DNA from: CAZMXP01 sp964570285
GTDB taxonomy: Bacteria; Planctomycetota; PLA2
NCBI GenBank assembly: GCA_964570285.1
Contig: CAZMXP010000027.1
Coordinates: 1 to 64,000 of the forward strand
Direction: 5' to 3'
DNA: 64,000 nt
This document shows, piece after piece, positions 1-9,130 of this stretch; within the stretch, counting starts at the first letter, position 1; each line of letters opens with the position of its first letter. Below the pieces are notes generated by a model, which ran no database searches, was not told where the DNA came from, and saw only the letters and a list, made by a program, of their open reading frames with translations. Made by a program: the position numbers and the translations under genes.

Positions 1-2
1 AT

Positions 3-569
3 CCGCACGAGTTCAGCGGCGGCCAGCGGCAGCGCATCGGCATCGCCCGCGCGCTCGCGCTGAGCCCGCGCTTCATCGTCTGCGACGAGGCCGTCTCGGC
101 GCTCGACGTCAGCGTGCAGGCGCAGGTGATCAATCTCCTGATGGATCTCCGCGAGGAGTTCGGTCTCGCCTATCTCTTCATCGCCCACGACCTCTCGGTC
201 GTGAGGCACATCAGCAACCGCATCGCGGTGATGTACCTCGGCGAGGTCGTGGAGACCGCCCCGTCCCGCGAACTCTTCCGGCGACCGCTTCACCCCTACA
301 GCCAGGCGCTCCTCAGCGCGGTGCCGATCGCCGATCCGACCCGCGAGCGCAATCGCATCGTGCTCGAAGGGGACGTGCCGACGCCGATCAACCCGCCGTC
401 CGGCTGCCACTTCCACCCGCGCTGCCGCTTCGCGGAGGAGATCTGCAAGCGGTCGGCGCCCGGGGTGACCGACGCCGGCGGGGGCCACTCCTTCCGCTGC
501 CACGTCGTCGCGCGGGAGTTCCCCCCCTCGGCGACCACCGCCGCCGCGGAGTCCCCGCCCCAGCCGTGA
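3..569 (+). CDS. Oligopeptide ABC transporter ATP-binding protein (OppF/DppF type), 5' end missing
   Basis: The gene enters from the left edge and only the C-terminal half is present, so Walker A is outside the window. The reading frame opens with the ABC signature (FSGGQRQRIGIARAL), then Walker B (FIVCDEAVSALD), the H-loop (FIAHDLSVVRH) and the C-terminal oligopeptide-transporter extension with HPY and the Cys pattern GCHFHPRC...C...C. In related Opp/Dpp ATPases these cysteines can hold an iron-sulfur cluster. The protein would sit on the cytoplasmic face of a peptide importer and hydrolyse ATP. Walker B has Ala where the OppF at 17630-18607 has Pro (CDEAVSALD versus CDEPVSALD). The stop overlaps the murJ start by 4 nt. 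The family is clear; the substrate is unknown. Confidence 0.93.
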   Translation, partial: PHEFSGGQRQRIGIARALALSPRFIVCDEAVSALDVSVQAQVINLLMDLREEFGLAYLFIAHDLSVVRHISNRIAVMYLGEVVETAPSRELFRRPLHPYSQALLSAVPIADPTRERNRIVLEGDVPTPINPPSGCHFHPRCRFAEEICKRSAPGVTDAGGGHSFRCHVVAREFPPSATTAAAESPPQP

Positions 570-2152
570 GGTCGCTGCATCGGGCCGCGGGGCTCGTCTC
601 CGCCGCCACCTTCGTCTCGCGCGTGCTCGGCCTCCTGAGGGACGCGATCCGGGCCGCGCTCCTCGGCGCCGACCGGCTCTCGGATGCGGTGAACGTCGCC
701 TTCAAGGTTCCCAACCTGTTGCGCGATCTGTTCGCCGAGGGCGCGTTCAGCGGGGCGTTCGTGCCGACCATCGCCCGCACGCGGGAGACGGAGGGGGTCG
801 GGGCGGCGCACGCGGTCCTGAACCGCGTCATCTCCACGCTGCTCGTCTACCTCGGCGCCGTCGTGCTGCTGATGGTCTCCTTCGCGCCGCAGATCGTGCG
901 CGTGCTGACCGCCCCGGAGTTCGTGGCCGACGCGGAGCAGTTCGAACGCACCGTCCTGCTGGTCCGCCTTCTCGCCCCCTTCCTGCTCTTCATCAGCATC
1001 GCCGTCGCCGCGATGGGTGCGCTCAACGTCGGCGGGCACTACTTCCTGCCCGCGCTGAGCCCCGCGGCGCAGAACGCGCTGCTCGTCGCGGGCGGCCTGC
1101 TGCTCTACTTCCTCGCGAACCGGAGGGGGGTCGAGGCGGCGGTGCCCTGGGCGCTGCTGCTGCTCGGCGGGGGCATCCTCCAGTTCCTCGTGCAGCTTCC
1201 GACGCTGTGGCGGGAGGGGTGGAGGCCCCGCTTCCTTCCCGACGTGCGCCTGCGTACGCGCGAGACGCGGGAGATCCTCCGCCGGATGCTCCCGGTGGCC
1301 GCCGGCCTCGCGGCCACGCACGTCTCGATCCTGATCAACACGCGCCTCGCAACCGCGCACGAGGGAGGGCAGTCCAACCTCGACTACGCGTTCCGGCTGA
1401 TCCATCTGCCCGTGGGACTCGTAGGCGTGGCCGTCGGCACGGTCGTGCTCGCCGAGGCCTCGCGCCGCGCCGCCCGACAGGAGGGCAAGGAGGTCGGCCG
1501 CCTGCTCCGCGAGGCACTCCGTCTCAGCTTTGCCCTCTCCGCACCCGCCTGCGCGGGGCTGCTCGCGCTCGGCGTCCCGATCGCCCACATGCTCTTCCGG
1601 TGGGGCGAGACCTCGCTCGAACGCGCGACCGAGATCGGCGTGACCATCCGCTGTTTCGCGCCCGCGGTGATCTTCTACTGTGCCGTCAAGGTCGTCGTGC
1701 CGGTCTTCTACGCGCAGGGCCGCATCCGAGTCCCGCTCGCCGCCTCGCTGACCGCGGTGGTCGCGAACGTGGTGGCAGCCCTCAGCCTGCACCCGACGCT
1801 CCAGTGGCGAGGCCTCGCGCTGGCGATCGGCATCGGGCAGGCCGCCAATCTGGCGGTCCTGCTCTGGATGTCGCGCCGCGTCCATGGAAGGGAGGGCGAG
1901 TCCGCCCGGGGGGGGGCCTCCCGCATCCTCCTCGCCGCCGCCCTCTGCGGCCTCGCCGCGTGGGGGTGTGCCGAACTGCTGCCGGCCGGGGAGTCGGCCG
2001 TCCGCCGCCTCCTCCGCGGACTCCTGCCGGTGGCGGTCGGCGGGGGCGCCTATGTCGCCGCCGGAAGCCTGCTCCGCTCGCCGGAGATCCTCGGGCTCAT
2101 GCGCCGCACCCTCCGCTCGCCTTCGCTGGACAGCAAGGGCGCGCCGCCGTAA
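566..2152 (+). CDS. murJ: Lipid II flippase MurJ (MviN)
   Basis: This 528-residue polytopic membrane protein belongs to the MurJ/MviN branch of the MOP superfamily, which moves the peptidoglycan precursor lipid II across the inner membrane. The N-terminus carries the family pattern (SRVLGLLRDAIRA, then KVPNLLRDLFAEGAFSGAFVP), and about 14 hydrophobic segments follow, in line with the usual size of 500-530 residues. The start is GTG at 566, inside the stop of the upstream ABC ATPase gene (GTGA overlap), which suggests translational coupling. The next gene, rpoZ, begins 76 nt downstream. The assignment is from family motifs and length. Confidence 0.93.
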   Translation: MRSLHRAAGLVSAATFVSRVLGLLRDAIRAALLGADRLSDAVNVAFKVPNLLRDLFAEGAFSGAFVPTIARTRETEGVGAAHAVLNRVISTLLVYLGAVVLLMVSFAPQIVRVLTAPEFVADAEQFERTVLLVRLLAPFLLFISIAVAAMGALNVGGHYFLPALSPAAQNALLVAGGLLLYFLANRRGVEAAVPWALLLLGGGILQFLVQLPTLWREGWRPRFLPDVRLRTRETREILRRMLPVAAGLAATHVSILINTRLATAHEGGQSNLDYAFRLIHLPVGLVGVAVGTVVLAEASRRAARQEGKEVGRLLREALRLSFALSAPACAGLLALGVPIAHMLFRWGETSLERATEIGVTIRCFAPAVIFYCAVKVVVPVFYAQGRIRVPLAASLTAVVANVVAALSLHPTLQWRGLALAIGIGQAANLAVLLWMSRRVHGREGESARGGASRILLAAALCGLAAWGCAELLPAGESAVRRLLRGLLPVAVGGGAYVAAGSLLRSPEILGLMRRTLRSPSLDSKGAPP

Positions 2153-2228
2153 ACTCGGAGGTTTGCTCCCGGGTGGCTCCAGCCGTGGTCGCACCCGGAG
2201 TGTCCCCCCCAACCCGCGAAGAAGGCAG

Positions 2229-2471
2229 ATGGATTTCCGCAAGATCCAGGAAGCGCAGGAGCGGTTCGGTGGCCCGTTCGCCATGACGGCGATGCTGCAG
2301 AAGAGGGTTCGCGAACTGATCCAGGGTTCCCGACCGCTCATCGAGACCGACAAGACGCGCCCCATCGACATCGCCCTCGACGAGCTCCTCGCCAACCGCC
2401 TCACGCTCGACCCCCCCGAGCAGGCGGACCTCCCGCAGGCTCCCACCGACATCTTCGGCAGCGACGCCTGA
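2229..2471 (+). CDS. rpoZ: RNA polymerase omega subunit
   Basis: An 80-residue protein with the omega pattern: an N-terminal helix, then AMTAMLQKRVRELIQGSRPL and a second helix PIDIALDELLANRLTL. Omega proteins usually read ...LT.L.QKR..EL..GARPLV...IDIALEEI..., so the match is good, although the acidic N-terminus and the short tail (QAPTDIFGSDA) are lineage-specific. Omega helps fold and assemble the beta' subunit. ATG at 2229 is preceded by a purine-rich GAAGAAGGC. The open frame extends far upstream in the shadow of murJ, but similarity begins only at this Met. It converges on the minus-strand cluster ending at 2576. Confidence 0.85.
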   Translation: MDFRKIQEAQERFGGPFAMTAMLQKRVRELIQGSRPLIETDKTRPIDIALDELLANRLTLDPPEQADLPQAPTDIFGSDA

Positions 2472-2575
2472 AACGTCAACCACGCGACTCCCGCCCGGTC
2501 GCCCCGCCGCGGGCGGCGCCTTCGACCCTCGCCCACCCCCGCGCACCCAGGCTGACGCTCGGCTGCACCGGCCCG

Positions 2576-2758
2576 CTATCGGGTAAGGGCAAAGTAGACG
2601 ACGTAGATCCAGGAAAGCAGCCCGTGGAGGATCGCCCAGAGGATCGACTTGTTCACGCTCCACGAGATGGTGATCGCGAGTGCGCTCCCAAAGCCGATGC
2701 CCACGCTCGCGGCGCGCTGTGCGACCGGCACAGGCCGCGCGTCCTTCTCGGCGCTCAT
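2576..2758 (-). CDS. Small membrane protein, 60 residues, unknown function
   Basis: The 60-residue product has a short charged N-terminus (MSAEKDARPVPVAQRAA) and two hydrophobic stretches, about residues 19-34 and 38-57, the second rich in aromatics (WAILHGLLSWIYVVYFAL). It probably crosses the inner membrane once or twice. It starts with ATG at 2758, overlapping the stop of the HEAT/cyclophilin gene by 4 nt (ATGA), so it is very likely translated as the last gene of the comEC operon. I do not recognise a named family. The coupling and the membrane-protein composition support it as a real gene. Confidence 0.7.
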   Translation of the reverse strand: MSAEKDARPVPVAQRAASVGIGFGSALAITISWSVNKSILWAILHGLLSWIYVVYFALTR

Positions 2759-4809
2759 CCTTTTGCCTCCGTCTCCGCGCCTCGTCCGGCGTCGATCACC
2801 CTCGCGCGCACGATCTTGTCCCCGATGCGGATGCGATCCACCACCTCGAGACCGCCGACGACCTGCCCGAAGACCGAGTACCTGCCGTCGAGGTGGGGCG
2901 TCGGCAGGTGGGTAATGAAGATCTGGCAGCCGCCGGTGTCGTCCACCGACTTCGGCATGCCGACGGTGCCGCGCACGTACGGCGTCGTACCGATCTCGTC
3001 GGGAAGCGCGTAGCCCGGGCCCCCCCAGCCGTCCCCGCGGGGGCAGCCGCCCTGGATCACGAAGTCCGCCACGACCCGGTGCCATTTGAGCCCGTCGTAG
3101 AAGCCCCGGCGGGCGAGTCGCGCCACCGTGACGCAATGCACGGGCGCCTCCTCAGGGAGCAGGACCATCTCGATCGTTCCGCGGCTCGTATCGAGCAGGA
3201 GGCGGGCGCCGCGCAGCGTGGCAGCCTCCGCGGCGATCCCGGCAGCGTCGAGGCCGAGCAGCCGGAAGCCCGAAGGCGGGGGGGCCGGGGGGGGCTCCTT
3301 GCCCAGGGCGACGAGCGCGTCGCGGGCGGCGGCGCGCACCGGAGCCTCGCCGTCCTCGCGCGCCGCGACGCGAAGCCACGGGTCGAAGTGCCCCAGAGCC
3401 TTCAGCGCTCCCGCCGCTTCCACGCGGATGTCGAGGTTCGCGCGGGCCACTGCATCCTGCGCCGCGGCCACGAGCGCGGGAACGTGGCTCGCCTCGCCGC
3501 GCTTTCCGAGGGAGGCGATCGCCGTCGAACGGACGGTGAAGTCCGGATCGCCGAGCAGCGCGAGCAGTTCGCGGAGCGCGCGCTCCTTCGGTACGCGCTC
3601 CTCGCCGCAGACCTCCGCGGCGGCGAGGCGACCCTCGGCGGTCTGCGGGCCCTCGGCAGGCAGGCGCGCCGGGAAGTGGGAAAGGACCCTCCACTGCCAC
3701 TCCTCGCGCGCACCCTCCGTCCACGCGGGCGCGCCCTCCGGCAGCACGATCTCTTCCTCCCCGGCCGCGGCGGCGGCAACCGCCGCCATCGTGCAGAGGC
3801 GCGGCCTGGAGGCGAGACCTTCGAGTGCCTTGCGCAGCAGCGGTCCGCCCCCCTTGCCCCCCGCGATCAGGTACTCGAGCGCCACCTCCTGGAGCAGGGC
3901 ATCGTCGTGGTCGAGAAACACGAGCACGCGGTCCGCGACGGCGGGATCCCACGCGCGTGCGAGCGCGCGGATCGCGGCGACGACGACCCTCGCGTCCGCA
4001 TCGGCGAGGAGCGCAAGCAGGCGTTCCTGCGTCCCCCGCATCTCGCCGAGGGCCATCGTCGCGAAGACGCGCTCCTCGAACGGGCGCCCGGGGGTGGTGG
4101 AGGCGTCGAGGATGCGCGCCCACGCCGCGTCGGCCTCGACGGGGGCGCCCGCGGCGCGGGAGCGCTCGCGAAGCAGTCGCGCGCACGCGTAGGCGAGAGG
4201 CCAGCGGGCTTCGGCATCCTCTTCCCGCGCGAGCGCCGCGATCAGGTCGGGCACCACCGACGTGTCGCGAAGGCGGAAGAGTGCGAGCGCGGCCGCGGCG
4301 CGCACCTGCACCTCCCCCGCGCGCAGTCCGGCGACGATCTCGGAGGCGGCGCGGGTGTCGCCGCACTTGCCCAGCGCCTCGAGCGCGAAGGGCATCTCCT
4401 GCACACCCAGGTCGGGCAGCGAGGCGCGGATCGCGACGACAGCGCCAGGCGCGGCGATCTGGCCCAACGCGAACAGGGCGGAGCGGCGCACGGCCTTCGC
4501 CTCGTCGCGCAACAGCGGGAGAAGCCACTCCACCGCGCGCGGCTCCCGCGCCCGCCCCGCCGCGCGGGCCGCGGCGCGACGCAACCCGGGGTCCGCGCTG
4601 CGTGCCGCCGCGAGGAACGTCGCCTCGTCGTACTCCCGCCCGAGTTCCGCCGCAAGCAGCGCGACGGTCGTCGTGCCGGCAGGCGCGACCCCCTCCTCGG
4701 CGGGGGAGGCGTGCGCGGCCAGCGGAGAGAGGAGAGAGAGCGTGAGGGCCGCGAGGGCGACGCACGCGCGGGCCACCCGGGGGCGAAGATCGGTGCGGGC
4801 GCTCGTCAA
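2755..4809 (-). CDS. Exported HEAT-repeat protein with C-terminal cyclophilin-type peptidyl-prolyl isomerase
   Basis: The 684-residue product has a Sec signal peptide (residues about 1-35, ending AAHASPA), a long alpha-helical solenoid of HEAT repeats (about 45-520, with units such as AVRRSALFALGQIA) and a cyclophilin domain from about 530. The isomerase domain keeps the signature WHRVVADFVIQGG, a CQIFITH segment and LDGRYSVFGQVVGG, so Arg, Phe and Gln of the active site are present. It would act in the periplasm, with the HEAT array as a protein-binding platform. The start is TTG at 4809, overlapping the comEC stop by 4 nt. Bacterial cyclophilins are normally single-domain proteins of 160-200 residues, so the fusion is unusual. 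Confidence 0.9.
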   Translation of the reverse strand: MTSARTDLRPRVARACVALAALTLSLLSPLAAHASPAEEGVAPAGTTTVALLAAELGREYDEATFLAAARSADPGLRRAAARAAGRAREPRAVEWLLPLLRDEAKAVRRSALFALGQIAAPGAVVAIRASLPDLGVQEMPFALEALGKCGDTRAASEIVAGLRAGEVQVRAAAALALFRLRDTSVVPDLIAALAREEDAEARWPLAYACARLLRERSRAAGAPVEADAAWARILDASTTPGRPFEERVFATMALGEMRGTQERLLALLADADARVVVAAIRALARAWDPAVADRVLVFLDHDDALLQEVALEYLIAGGKGGGPLLRKALEGLASRPRLCTMAAVAAAAAGEEEIVLPEGAPAWTEGAREEWQWRVLSHFPARLPAEGPQTAEGRLAAAEVCGEERVPKERALRELLALLGDPDFTVRSTAIASLGKRGEASHVPALVAAAQDAVARANLDIRVEAAGALKALGHFDPWLRVAAREDGEAPVRAAARDALVALGKEPPPAPPPSGFRLLGLDAAGIAAEAATLRGARLLLDTSRGTIEMVLLPEEAPVHCVTVARLARRGFYDGLKWHRVVADFVIQGGCPRGDGWGGPGYALPDEIGTTPYVRGTVGMPKSVDDTGGCQIFITHLPTPHLDGRYSVFGQVVGGLEVVDRIRIGDKIVRARVIDAGRGAETEAKG

Positions 4810-7187
4810 GGCGGGCGGATGTTAGCACGTTGGCCGTAGGGGAGCGGGCCGCCACGAAAGGTCGTGATCGCCGCGGGACGTCCGGGGAGGTCTTCGAACC
4901 TTACTTCGATGCAGCCGTCGCGTGCGCTGGTCAACACGAGGGCGCGCCCGTCCGGCACGTAGTCGCGGAGGGCCGTCGGATCGGCGAACCCGCTCGTGCA
5001 GGAGACGAGCAGCACGCGAGCCCGGGCGACGAAGCCGAGCGCGGCCGCGAGGCGGCAGGCGCCGCCGTGGTGGGGGGCGACCAGGATCTCGCAGCGCGGG
5101 ATGCCGACCCCGAGCAGCGCGGCGATCCCCTGCTCCTCCCGGTCGGACGGAAGCAGGAGGCGCGGGCGCCCCTCCACCTCGAGAAGCAGCACGAGCGACC
5201 TGTCGTTGCGCGGTGCGCGCTGCCCTTGGGGCATCTCGCCGGCGTCGAGCACCCGCAGGCGGGCCGAGGGCGAGGCGAGGAGAATGTCGCCGCCGGCCGC
5301 GCGCCGGTGTGGCACGCGGTTGCGACCGGCTGCCTCGAGGAGCGGCGCGGGCAGCTCGGTGCCGTAGACGAGGGAGCCGACCGGCAGCGCATCGAGCAGG
5401 CCGGGAAGGGCGTTCCAGTGGTCGGCGTCGCCGTGGCTGAGAATCACGCTGTCGATGCGGCGCACGCCGAGGGCGCGCAGGGCCGGCAGCAGCAGGGAGC
5501 GGCAGGGATCCTGCTGCCCCCTCGACCCGGCGTCGAGGAGCGCGACGCCTCCACCGCGCAGGCGCAGCAGCGCGGCTTGGCCGTGGCCCACGTCGAGCAT
5601 CGTGAAGGAGTCGGGCCCGGGAAGGGCAGGCCGCAGCATCCAGAGCGGCGCCGCGAGGAGAAGGGCCGCCGCCGTCCGCGGACGGTAGCGGAGGAGCAGG
5701 AGGCCAAGGGCCCAGACCCCCACGGCGACCGTGCCGATCGCCGGGAGCGCGACGAGCGCGCCGGGCCACTGCGCGGCGTTGCCGAGCAGCGCCTGGAGCG
5801 CCCGCACGAGCGGAACGGCGACCGTCGCCGCGGGTTCGCCGATGCAGGCGACGACGCCCGCGAGCGGAAGCGCTAGGCTGACCAGCGGTCCCGCGAGCAG
5901 GTTCGCGACCGGCGCGTAGGGGGTCACGACGCCGAACGCGTGCGCGACGAGGGAGAGCGTCGCGAGCCACGCCGCGAGCGTCACCGGCAGCGCGCGCCAG
6001 AGGTGGCCCCAGATGAGGAGGCGGACCCGCCGGTCCTGTTGCACGGCGGGGAAGCGCGCGAGAAGGCGGTGGCGGCGGCTCCAGGCGGCGTGCCACGGGG
6101 GCGCGAGGTAGGCGATGCCGATCGCCGCCGCGAAGCTGAGCTGGAAGCCGACCCGGAAGACGTCGAGCGGATCGACCAGCGCGATGAACAGCGCGGCTCC
6201 CCCGAGCGCGGAGGCCGCGTCGGGGGGACGACCGCGCAGCAGCGCAAGCGCGTAGCAGGCGACGGCGGTTGCCGCGCGTCGGACGGGCGGACCGCTGCCC
6301 GCGATGGGCACGTAGAGCAGCGTGGCGCCGAGCGTGACCAGCGCAGCAAGCCTCGGGCCCGCGCCGAGAAGGCGCAGCGCACCGTGCAGCAGGCCCGCCA
6401 GCAGCACGAGATGCATGCCCGAGATCGCCAGCAGGTGCGACGTGCCGGTACGCTCGAACATGCTGCGCTGGCGGGGCGAGAGCCCCCCGCGCACATCCAA
6501 CAGCAGCGCCGACATCAGGGCGGCGACGTCCGTGGGGAGGTAGCCCTTCAGACGGCGCGCGGCGGCCCGCCGGACGCGCCCCAACGCGTGCGCGAAACTG
6601 CCGGGCGCGGCATCGAGCACCGTCAGGTTGGCGAGGTCGCGGAGATCCACAAAGCAGGAGGCGCCCCGGATCGCGAGGCGGCGCCGCGCGTCGCTCTCCC
6701 CCGGGTTGCGCGGACCGCGCGGTGGCGCGAATCGCCCCACGACGCGCACTCGCGCGCCGGGCCCTACCGAGTCGGGCAGGAACCCGGGCCAGTTGCAGTG
6801 GAAGCCGGAGCCGTCCGAGCGGACCCCGAGGAGCCAACTGCGGCGGCGGAACGGATCCTCCCCGCACTCGCGGACCCGCAGTTCGAGCGCGCCCGCCGTG
6901 CGCGAGGTCGAGGGCGACTCCGGAGGGATCGCCGCCAGATGACGCGCGGCGACCGCCTCGGCCCGCGCGCCCGCCGAGAGACCGGCGGCGACGGCCATGC
7001 CGAAGACGCAGGGGGAGGCGCGCCGCTCGACCGCGATCCATCCGACCAGCGCGAGCAGGCAGGCGAGAGCACCCCAGACTCCGGTCTGGCTCAGCGCTAC
7101 GCCGAGGACCGCCCCCGTTCCGCCGATGGCCAAGGGGCGCACGTCGATGCGGCTCCGCATACCCAATAAGACGTGGGGTGGTGTCAC
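4806..7187 (-). CDS. comEC: DNA internalization protein ComEC/Rec2
   Basis: Up to 793 residues in the full ComEC architecture: N-terminal membrane helices and a DUF4131-like segment, the polytopic Competence domain in the middle (TSHLLAISGMHLVLLAG is typical) and a C-terminal metallo-beta-lactamase domain from about residue 520 (FTMLDVGHGQAALL, then ILSHGDADHWNALPGLL with the HxDxDH metal motif). ComEC forms the inner-membrane channel that takes up single-stranded DNA in transformation. The open frame begins with GTG at 7187; ATG at 7160, nine codons in, is an equally plausible start. It heads the minus-strand operon and is divergent from the M28 peptidase gene. No other competence gene is in the window. 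Confidence 0.92.
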   Translation of the reverse strand: MTPPHVLLGMRSRIDVRPLAIGGTGAVLGVALSQTGVWGALACLLALVGWIAVERRASPCVFGMAVAAGLSAGARAEAVAARHLAAIPPESPSTSRTAGALELRVRECGEDPFRRRSWLLGVRSDGSGFHCNWPGFLPDSVGPGARVRVVGRFAPPRGPRNPGESDARRRLAIRGASCFVDLRDLANLTVLDAAPGSFAHALGRVRRAAARRLKGYLPTDVAALMSALLLDVRGGLSPRQRSMFERTGTSHLLAISGMHLVLLAGLLHGALRLLGAGPRLAALVTLGATLLYVPIAGSGPPVRRAATAVACYALALLRGRPPDAASALGGAALFIALVDPLDVFRVGFQLSFAAAIGIAYLAPPWHAAWSRRHRLLARFPAVQQDRRVRLLIWGHLWRALPVTLAAWLATLSLVAHAFGVVTPYAPVANLLAGPLVSLALPLAGVVACIGEPAATVAVPLVRALQALLGNAAQWPGALVALPAIGTVAVGVWALGLLLLRYRPRTAAALLLAAPLWMLRPALPGPDSFTMLDVGHGQAALLRLRGGGVALLDAGSRGQQDPCRSLLLPALRALGVRRIDSVILSHGDADHWNALPGLLDALPVGSLVYGTELPAPLLEAAGRNRVPHRRAAGGDILLASPSARLRVLDAGEMPQGQRAPRNDRSLVLLLEVEGRPRLLLPSDREEQGIAALLGVGIPRCEILVAPHHGGACRLAAALGFVARARVLLVSCTSGFADPTALRDYVPDGRALVLTSARDGCIEVRFEDLPGRPAAITTFRGGPLPYGQRANIRPP

Positions 7188-7212
7188 CGGGGCCCCCCGA
7201 GGGCCTCAGCGC

Positions 7213-7241
7213 TTGCAGAGAAGGCCGACGCGGCGTACTAG
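7213..7241 (+). promoter_or_regulatory. Putative promoter of the M28 peptidase gene, giving an almost leaderless transcript
   Basis: TTGCAG (7213-7218), a 17-nt spacer and TACTAG (7236-7241) fit a sigma-70-type promoter, although the -10 lacks the final T. Only six bases separate the -10 from the ATG at 7248, so transcription would begin at or beside the start codon. This is by eye only. Confidence 0.4.
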
Positions 7242-7247
7242 GGAGTC

Positions 7248-9125
7248 ATGCGCACGCCCCCCCTGCATCGCGGGCTCCTCCTGCTGGCCGCCGCAGCCCT
7301 CCTGCTCCCCCCGGCCCCCCCGATTCTCGCGGGCGAAGAGGCGTCCCTCGAGGCGATCGGCACCGAAGGCCTGCTCGGCCATCTGCGCCTGCTCGCCTCC
7401 GACGAGTGGGAGGGGCGAGGGACCGGCTCGCCCGGCGAGGAGAAGGCGACCGCCTACATCGCGGCGAGGTTTGCCGAGTGGGGACTCGAGCCGCTCGGGG
7501 AGCAGGGAGGCTACTTCCAGCGCGTGCCGATCGCCGACGGGTTCACCCTCGGGCCAGGCTGCGCTCTCGTCTCGAGCGGCGTCGACGGGGTGCCCGACGT
7601 CTTCGCCGTGGGCACGGAGTTCACGCCCTTCGGCTCGTCCGCGAGCGCGACCGTCGAGGGGGAGGCGATCTTCGCCGGCTACGGCCTCTCCCTGCCCGAC
7701 GCGAAGTACGACGACTATGAGGGACTCGACGTCGCGGGCAAGGTCGTCGTCGTCTTTCGCCATGCGCCGCATGGCATCGCCGAGGGGGCGCGGGGGACGG
7801 CGCTCTTCCGCCGCGCCGCGTTCTCCTCCAAGCTGGAGGAGGCGCAGAAGCGCGGCGCCGCGGCCCTCGTCGTCGTCAACGATCCCTACAACTTCCCTGC
7901 GACCCCCGGGACCGCCGCCGACGGCAGCCGGCGGTTGCCCGATGCCCTGCACTCCGGCGAAACCGGCGGCGGCCGGGGCAAGATCCCCTTCGTGCACCTG
8001 ACACTCGCCGCGGGCCGGAGACTCTTCGCGCAGATCTTCGGCGCGACGCCGGAGGCGTGCGAGGCCTCGATCCACGAGGATCTGGCCGCGGCCCCCGCGC
8101 CGCGCCCGGTCCCGCGGCCGGGCAAGGGCGTGCTTCGCCTCGTGACGGCGGTCGAGCCGCGCCTGATCCACGGTCGGAATGTCTGCGGCCTGCTGCGCGC
8201 AGGGGCGCCGGACGCAATCGATGAGGTCCTCGTCGTCGGCGCGCACCACGACCACCTCGGGCGCGGCGCGCCGGGCACGCTGGCGCGCACACCGGAGGAG
8301 CGGCGGCAGATCCACAACGGTGCCGACGACAACGCCTCAGGGACGACGGGGCTGCTCGAGATCGCCCGCGCGCTCGCCCCCCGGCGCGACCGGCTCCGGC
8401 GGTCCGTGCTCTTCCTCACCTTCACCGGCGAGGAGCGCGGCCTGCTCGGCTCCCTGCACTGGGTCGAGCACCCGACGCTCCCGCTCGCCCGCGTCGCCGC
8501 GATGGTCAACATGGACATGATCGGGCGTCTCGACGGGCGCAAGCTCTTCGTCGGGGGCGTCGGGACCTCGCCCGCCTTCCGCCTCATCCTCGAGGAGGGC
8601 AGGGCCGCCGTCGGGCTCGAGGTCGCGTACGGGGATGGCGGTCGCGCCCCGAGCGACAACACCTCCTTCTATGCGAAGGGCATCCCGGTGCTCTTTTTCT
8701 TCACCGGCCTCCACGACGACTACCACCGGCCGAGCGACGACATCGAGCGCGTCGATCTCGCGGCCATGGCGAAGGTCGCCTCCTACGCGGCGCGGACCTC
8801 CCTCGCCCTCGCGAACCTCCCCGACCGTCCGGTCTTCGTGCGTGCCGACCAGGGGGGCTTTGGCCCGCCCCGCGTCGTGCTGGGGATCAGTGCGGGCGTC
8901 GATGCGGCGGGGGTGAAGATCGAGGGGCTCGCGCCCGGAGGCGCGGCGGAGGCCGCCGGCCTGCGGCCCGGCGATGTGATCGTCGCGCTCGGAGGCGAAG
9001 CGACCCCGGATCTCGGTGCCCTCGGCGCGCTGTTGCGCAAGCGCGAGGCGGGGCAGCGGACGACCGTGAGGGTGGTCCGCGACGGGGTCGCCCGGGACGT
9101 CGAGGTGACGCTGGGGCAGGGGTAG
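7248..9125 (+). CDS. Exported M28-family zinc aminopeptidase with PA-like and PDZ domains
   Basis: The 625-residue product has a signal peptide (1-29, ending ILAGEE), a protease-associated-like insert, an M28 peptidase core and a C-terminal PDZ domain (about 540-622, GLAPGGAAEAAGLRPGDVIV). The co-catalytic zinc set is complete: His-x-Asp in GAHHDH, Asp in NGADDNASG, the Glu pair in TGEERGL, Asp in NMDMIGR and His in YHRPSDD. It would remove N-terminal residues from peptides in the periplasm or outside the cell. The start ATG has no clear Shine-Dalgarno sequence. The following LptD-like gene begins 5 nt after the stop, so the two are probably co-transcribed. Confidence 0.93.
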   Translation: MRTPPLHRGLLLLAAAALLLPPAPPILAGEEASLEAIGTEGLLGHLRLLASDEWEGRGTGSPGEEKATAYIAARFAEWGLEPLGEQGGYFQRVPIADGFTLGPGCALVSSGVDGVPDVFAVGTEFTPFGSSASATVEGEAIFAGYGLSLPDAKYDDYEGLDVAGKVVVVFRHAPHGIAEGARGTALFRRAAFSSKLEEAQKRGAAALVVVNDPYNFPATPGTAADGSRRLPDALHSGETGGGRGKIPFVHLTLAAGRRLFAQIFGATPEACEASIHEDLAAAPAPRPVPRPGKGVLRLVTAVEPRLIHGRNVCGLLRAGAPDAIDEVLVVGAHHDHLGRGAPGTLARTPEERRQIHNGADDNASGTTGLLEIARALAPRRDRLRRSVLFLTFTGEERGLLGSLHWVEHPTLPLARVAAMVNMDMIGRLDGRKLFVGGVGTSPAFRLILEEGRAAVGLEVAYGDGGRAPSDNTSFYAKGIPVLFFFTGLHDDYHRPSDDIERVDLAAMAKVASYAARTSLALANLPDRPVFVRADQGGFGPPRVVLGISAGVDAAGVKIEGLAPGGAAEAAGLRPGDVIVALGGEATPDLGALGALLRKREAGQRTTVRVVRDGVARDVEVTLGQG

Positions 9126-9130
9126 CCCGG

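Noticed and set aside
2472..2575. Terminator between rpoZ and the minus-strand cluster
   Set aside because: GC-rich self-complementary bits exist (around CCGCCGCGGGCGGC), but no T-run follows on either strand.
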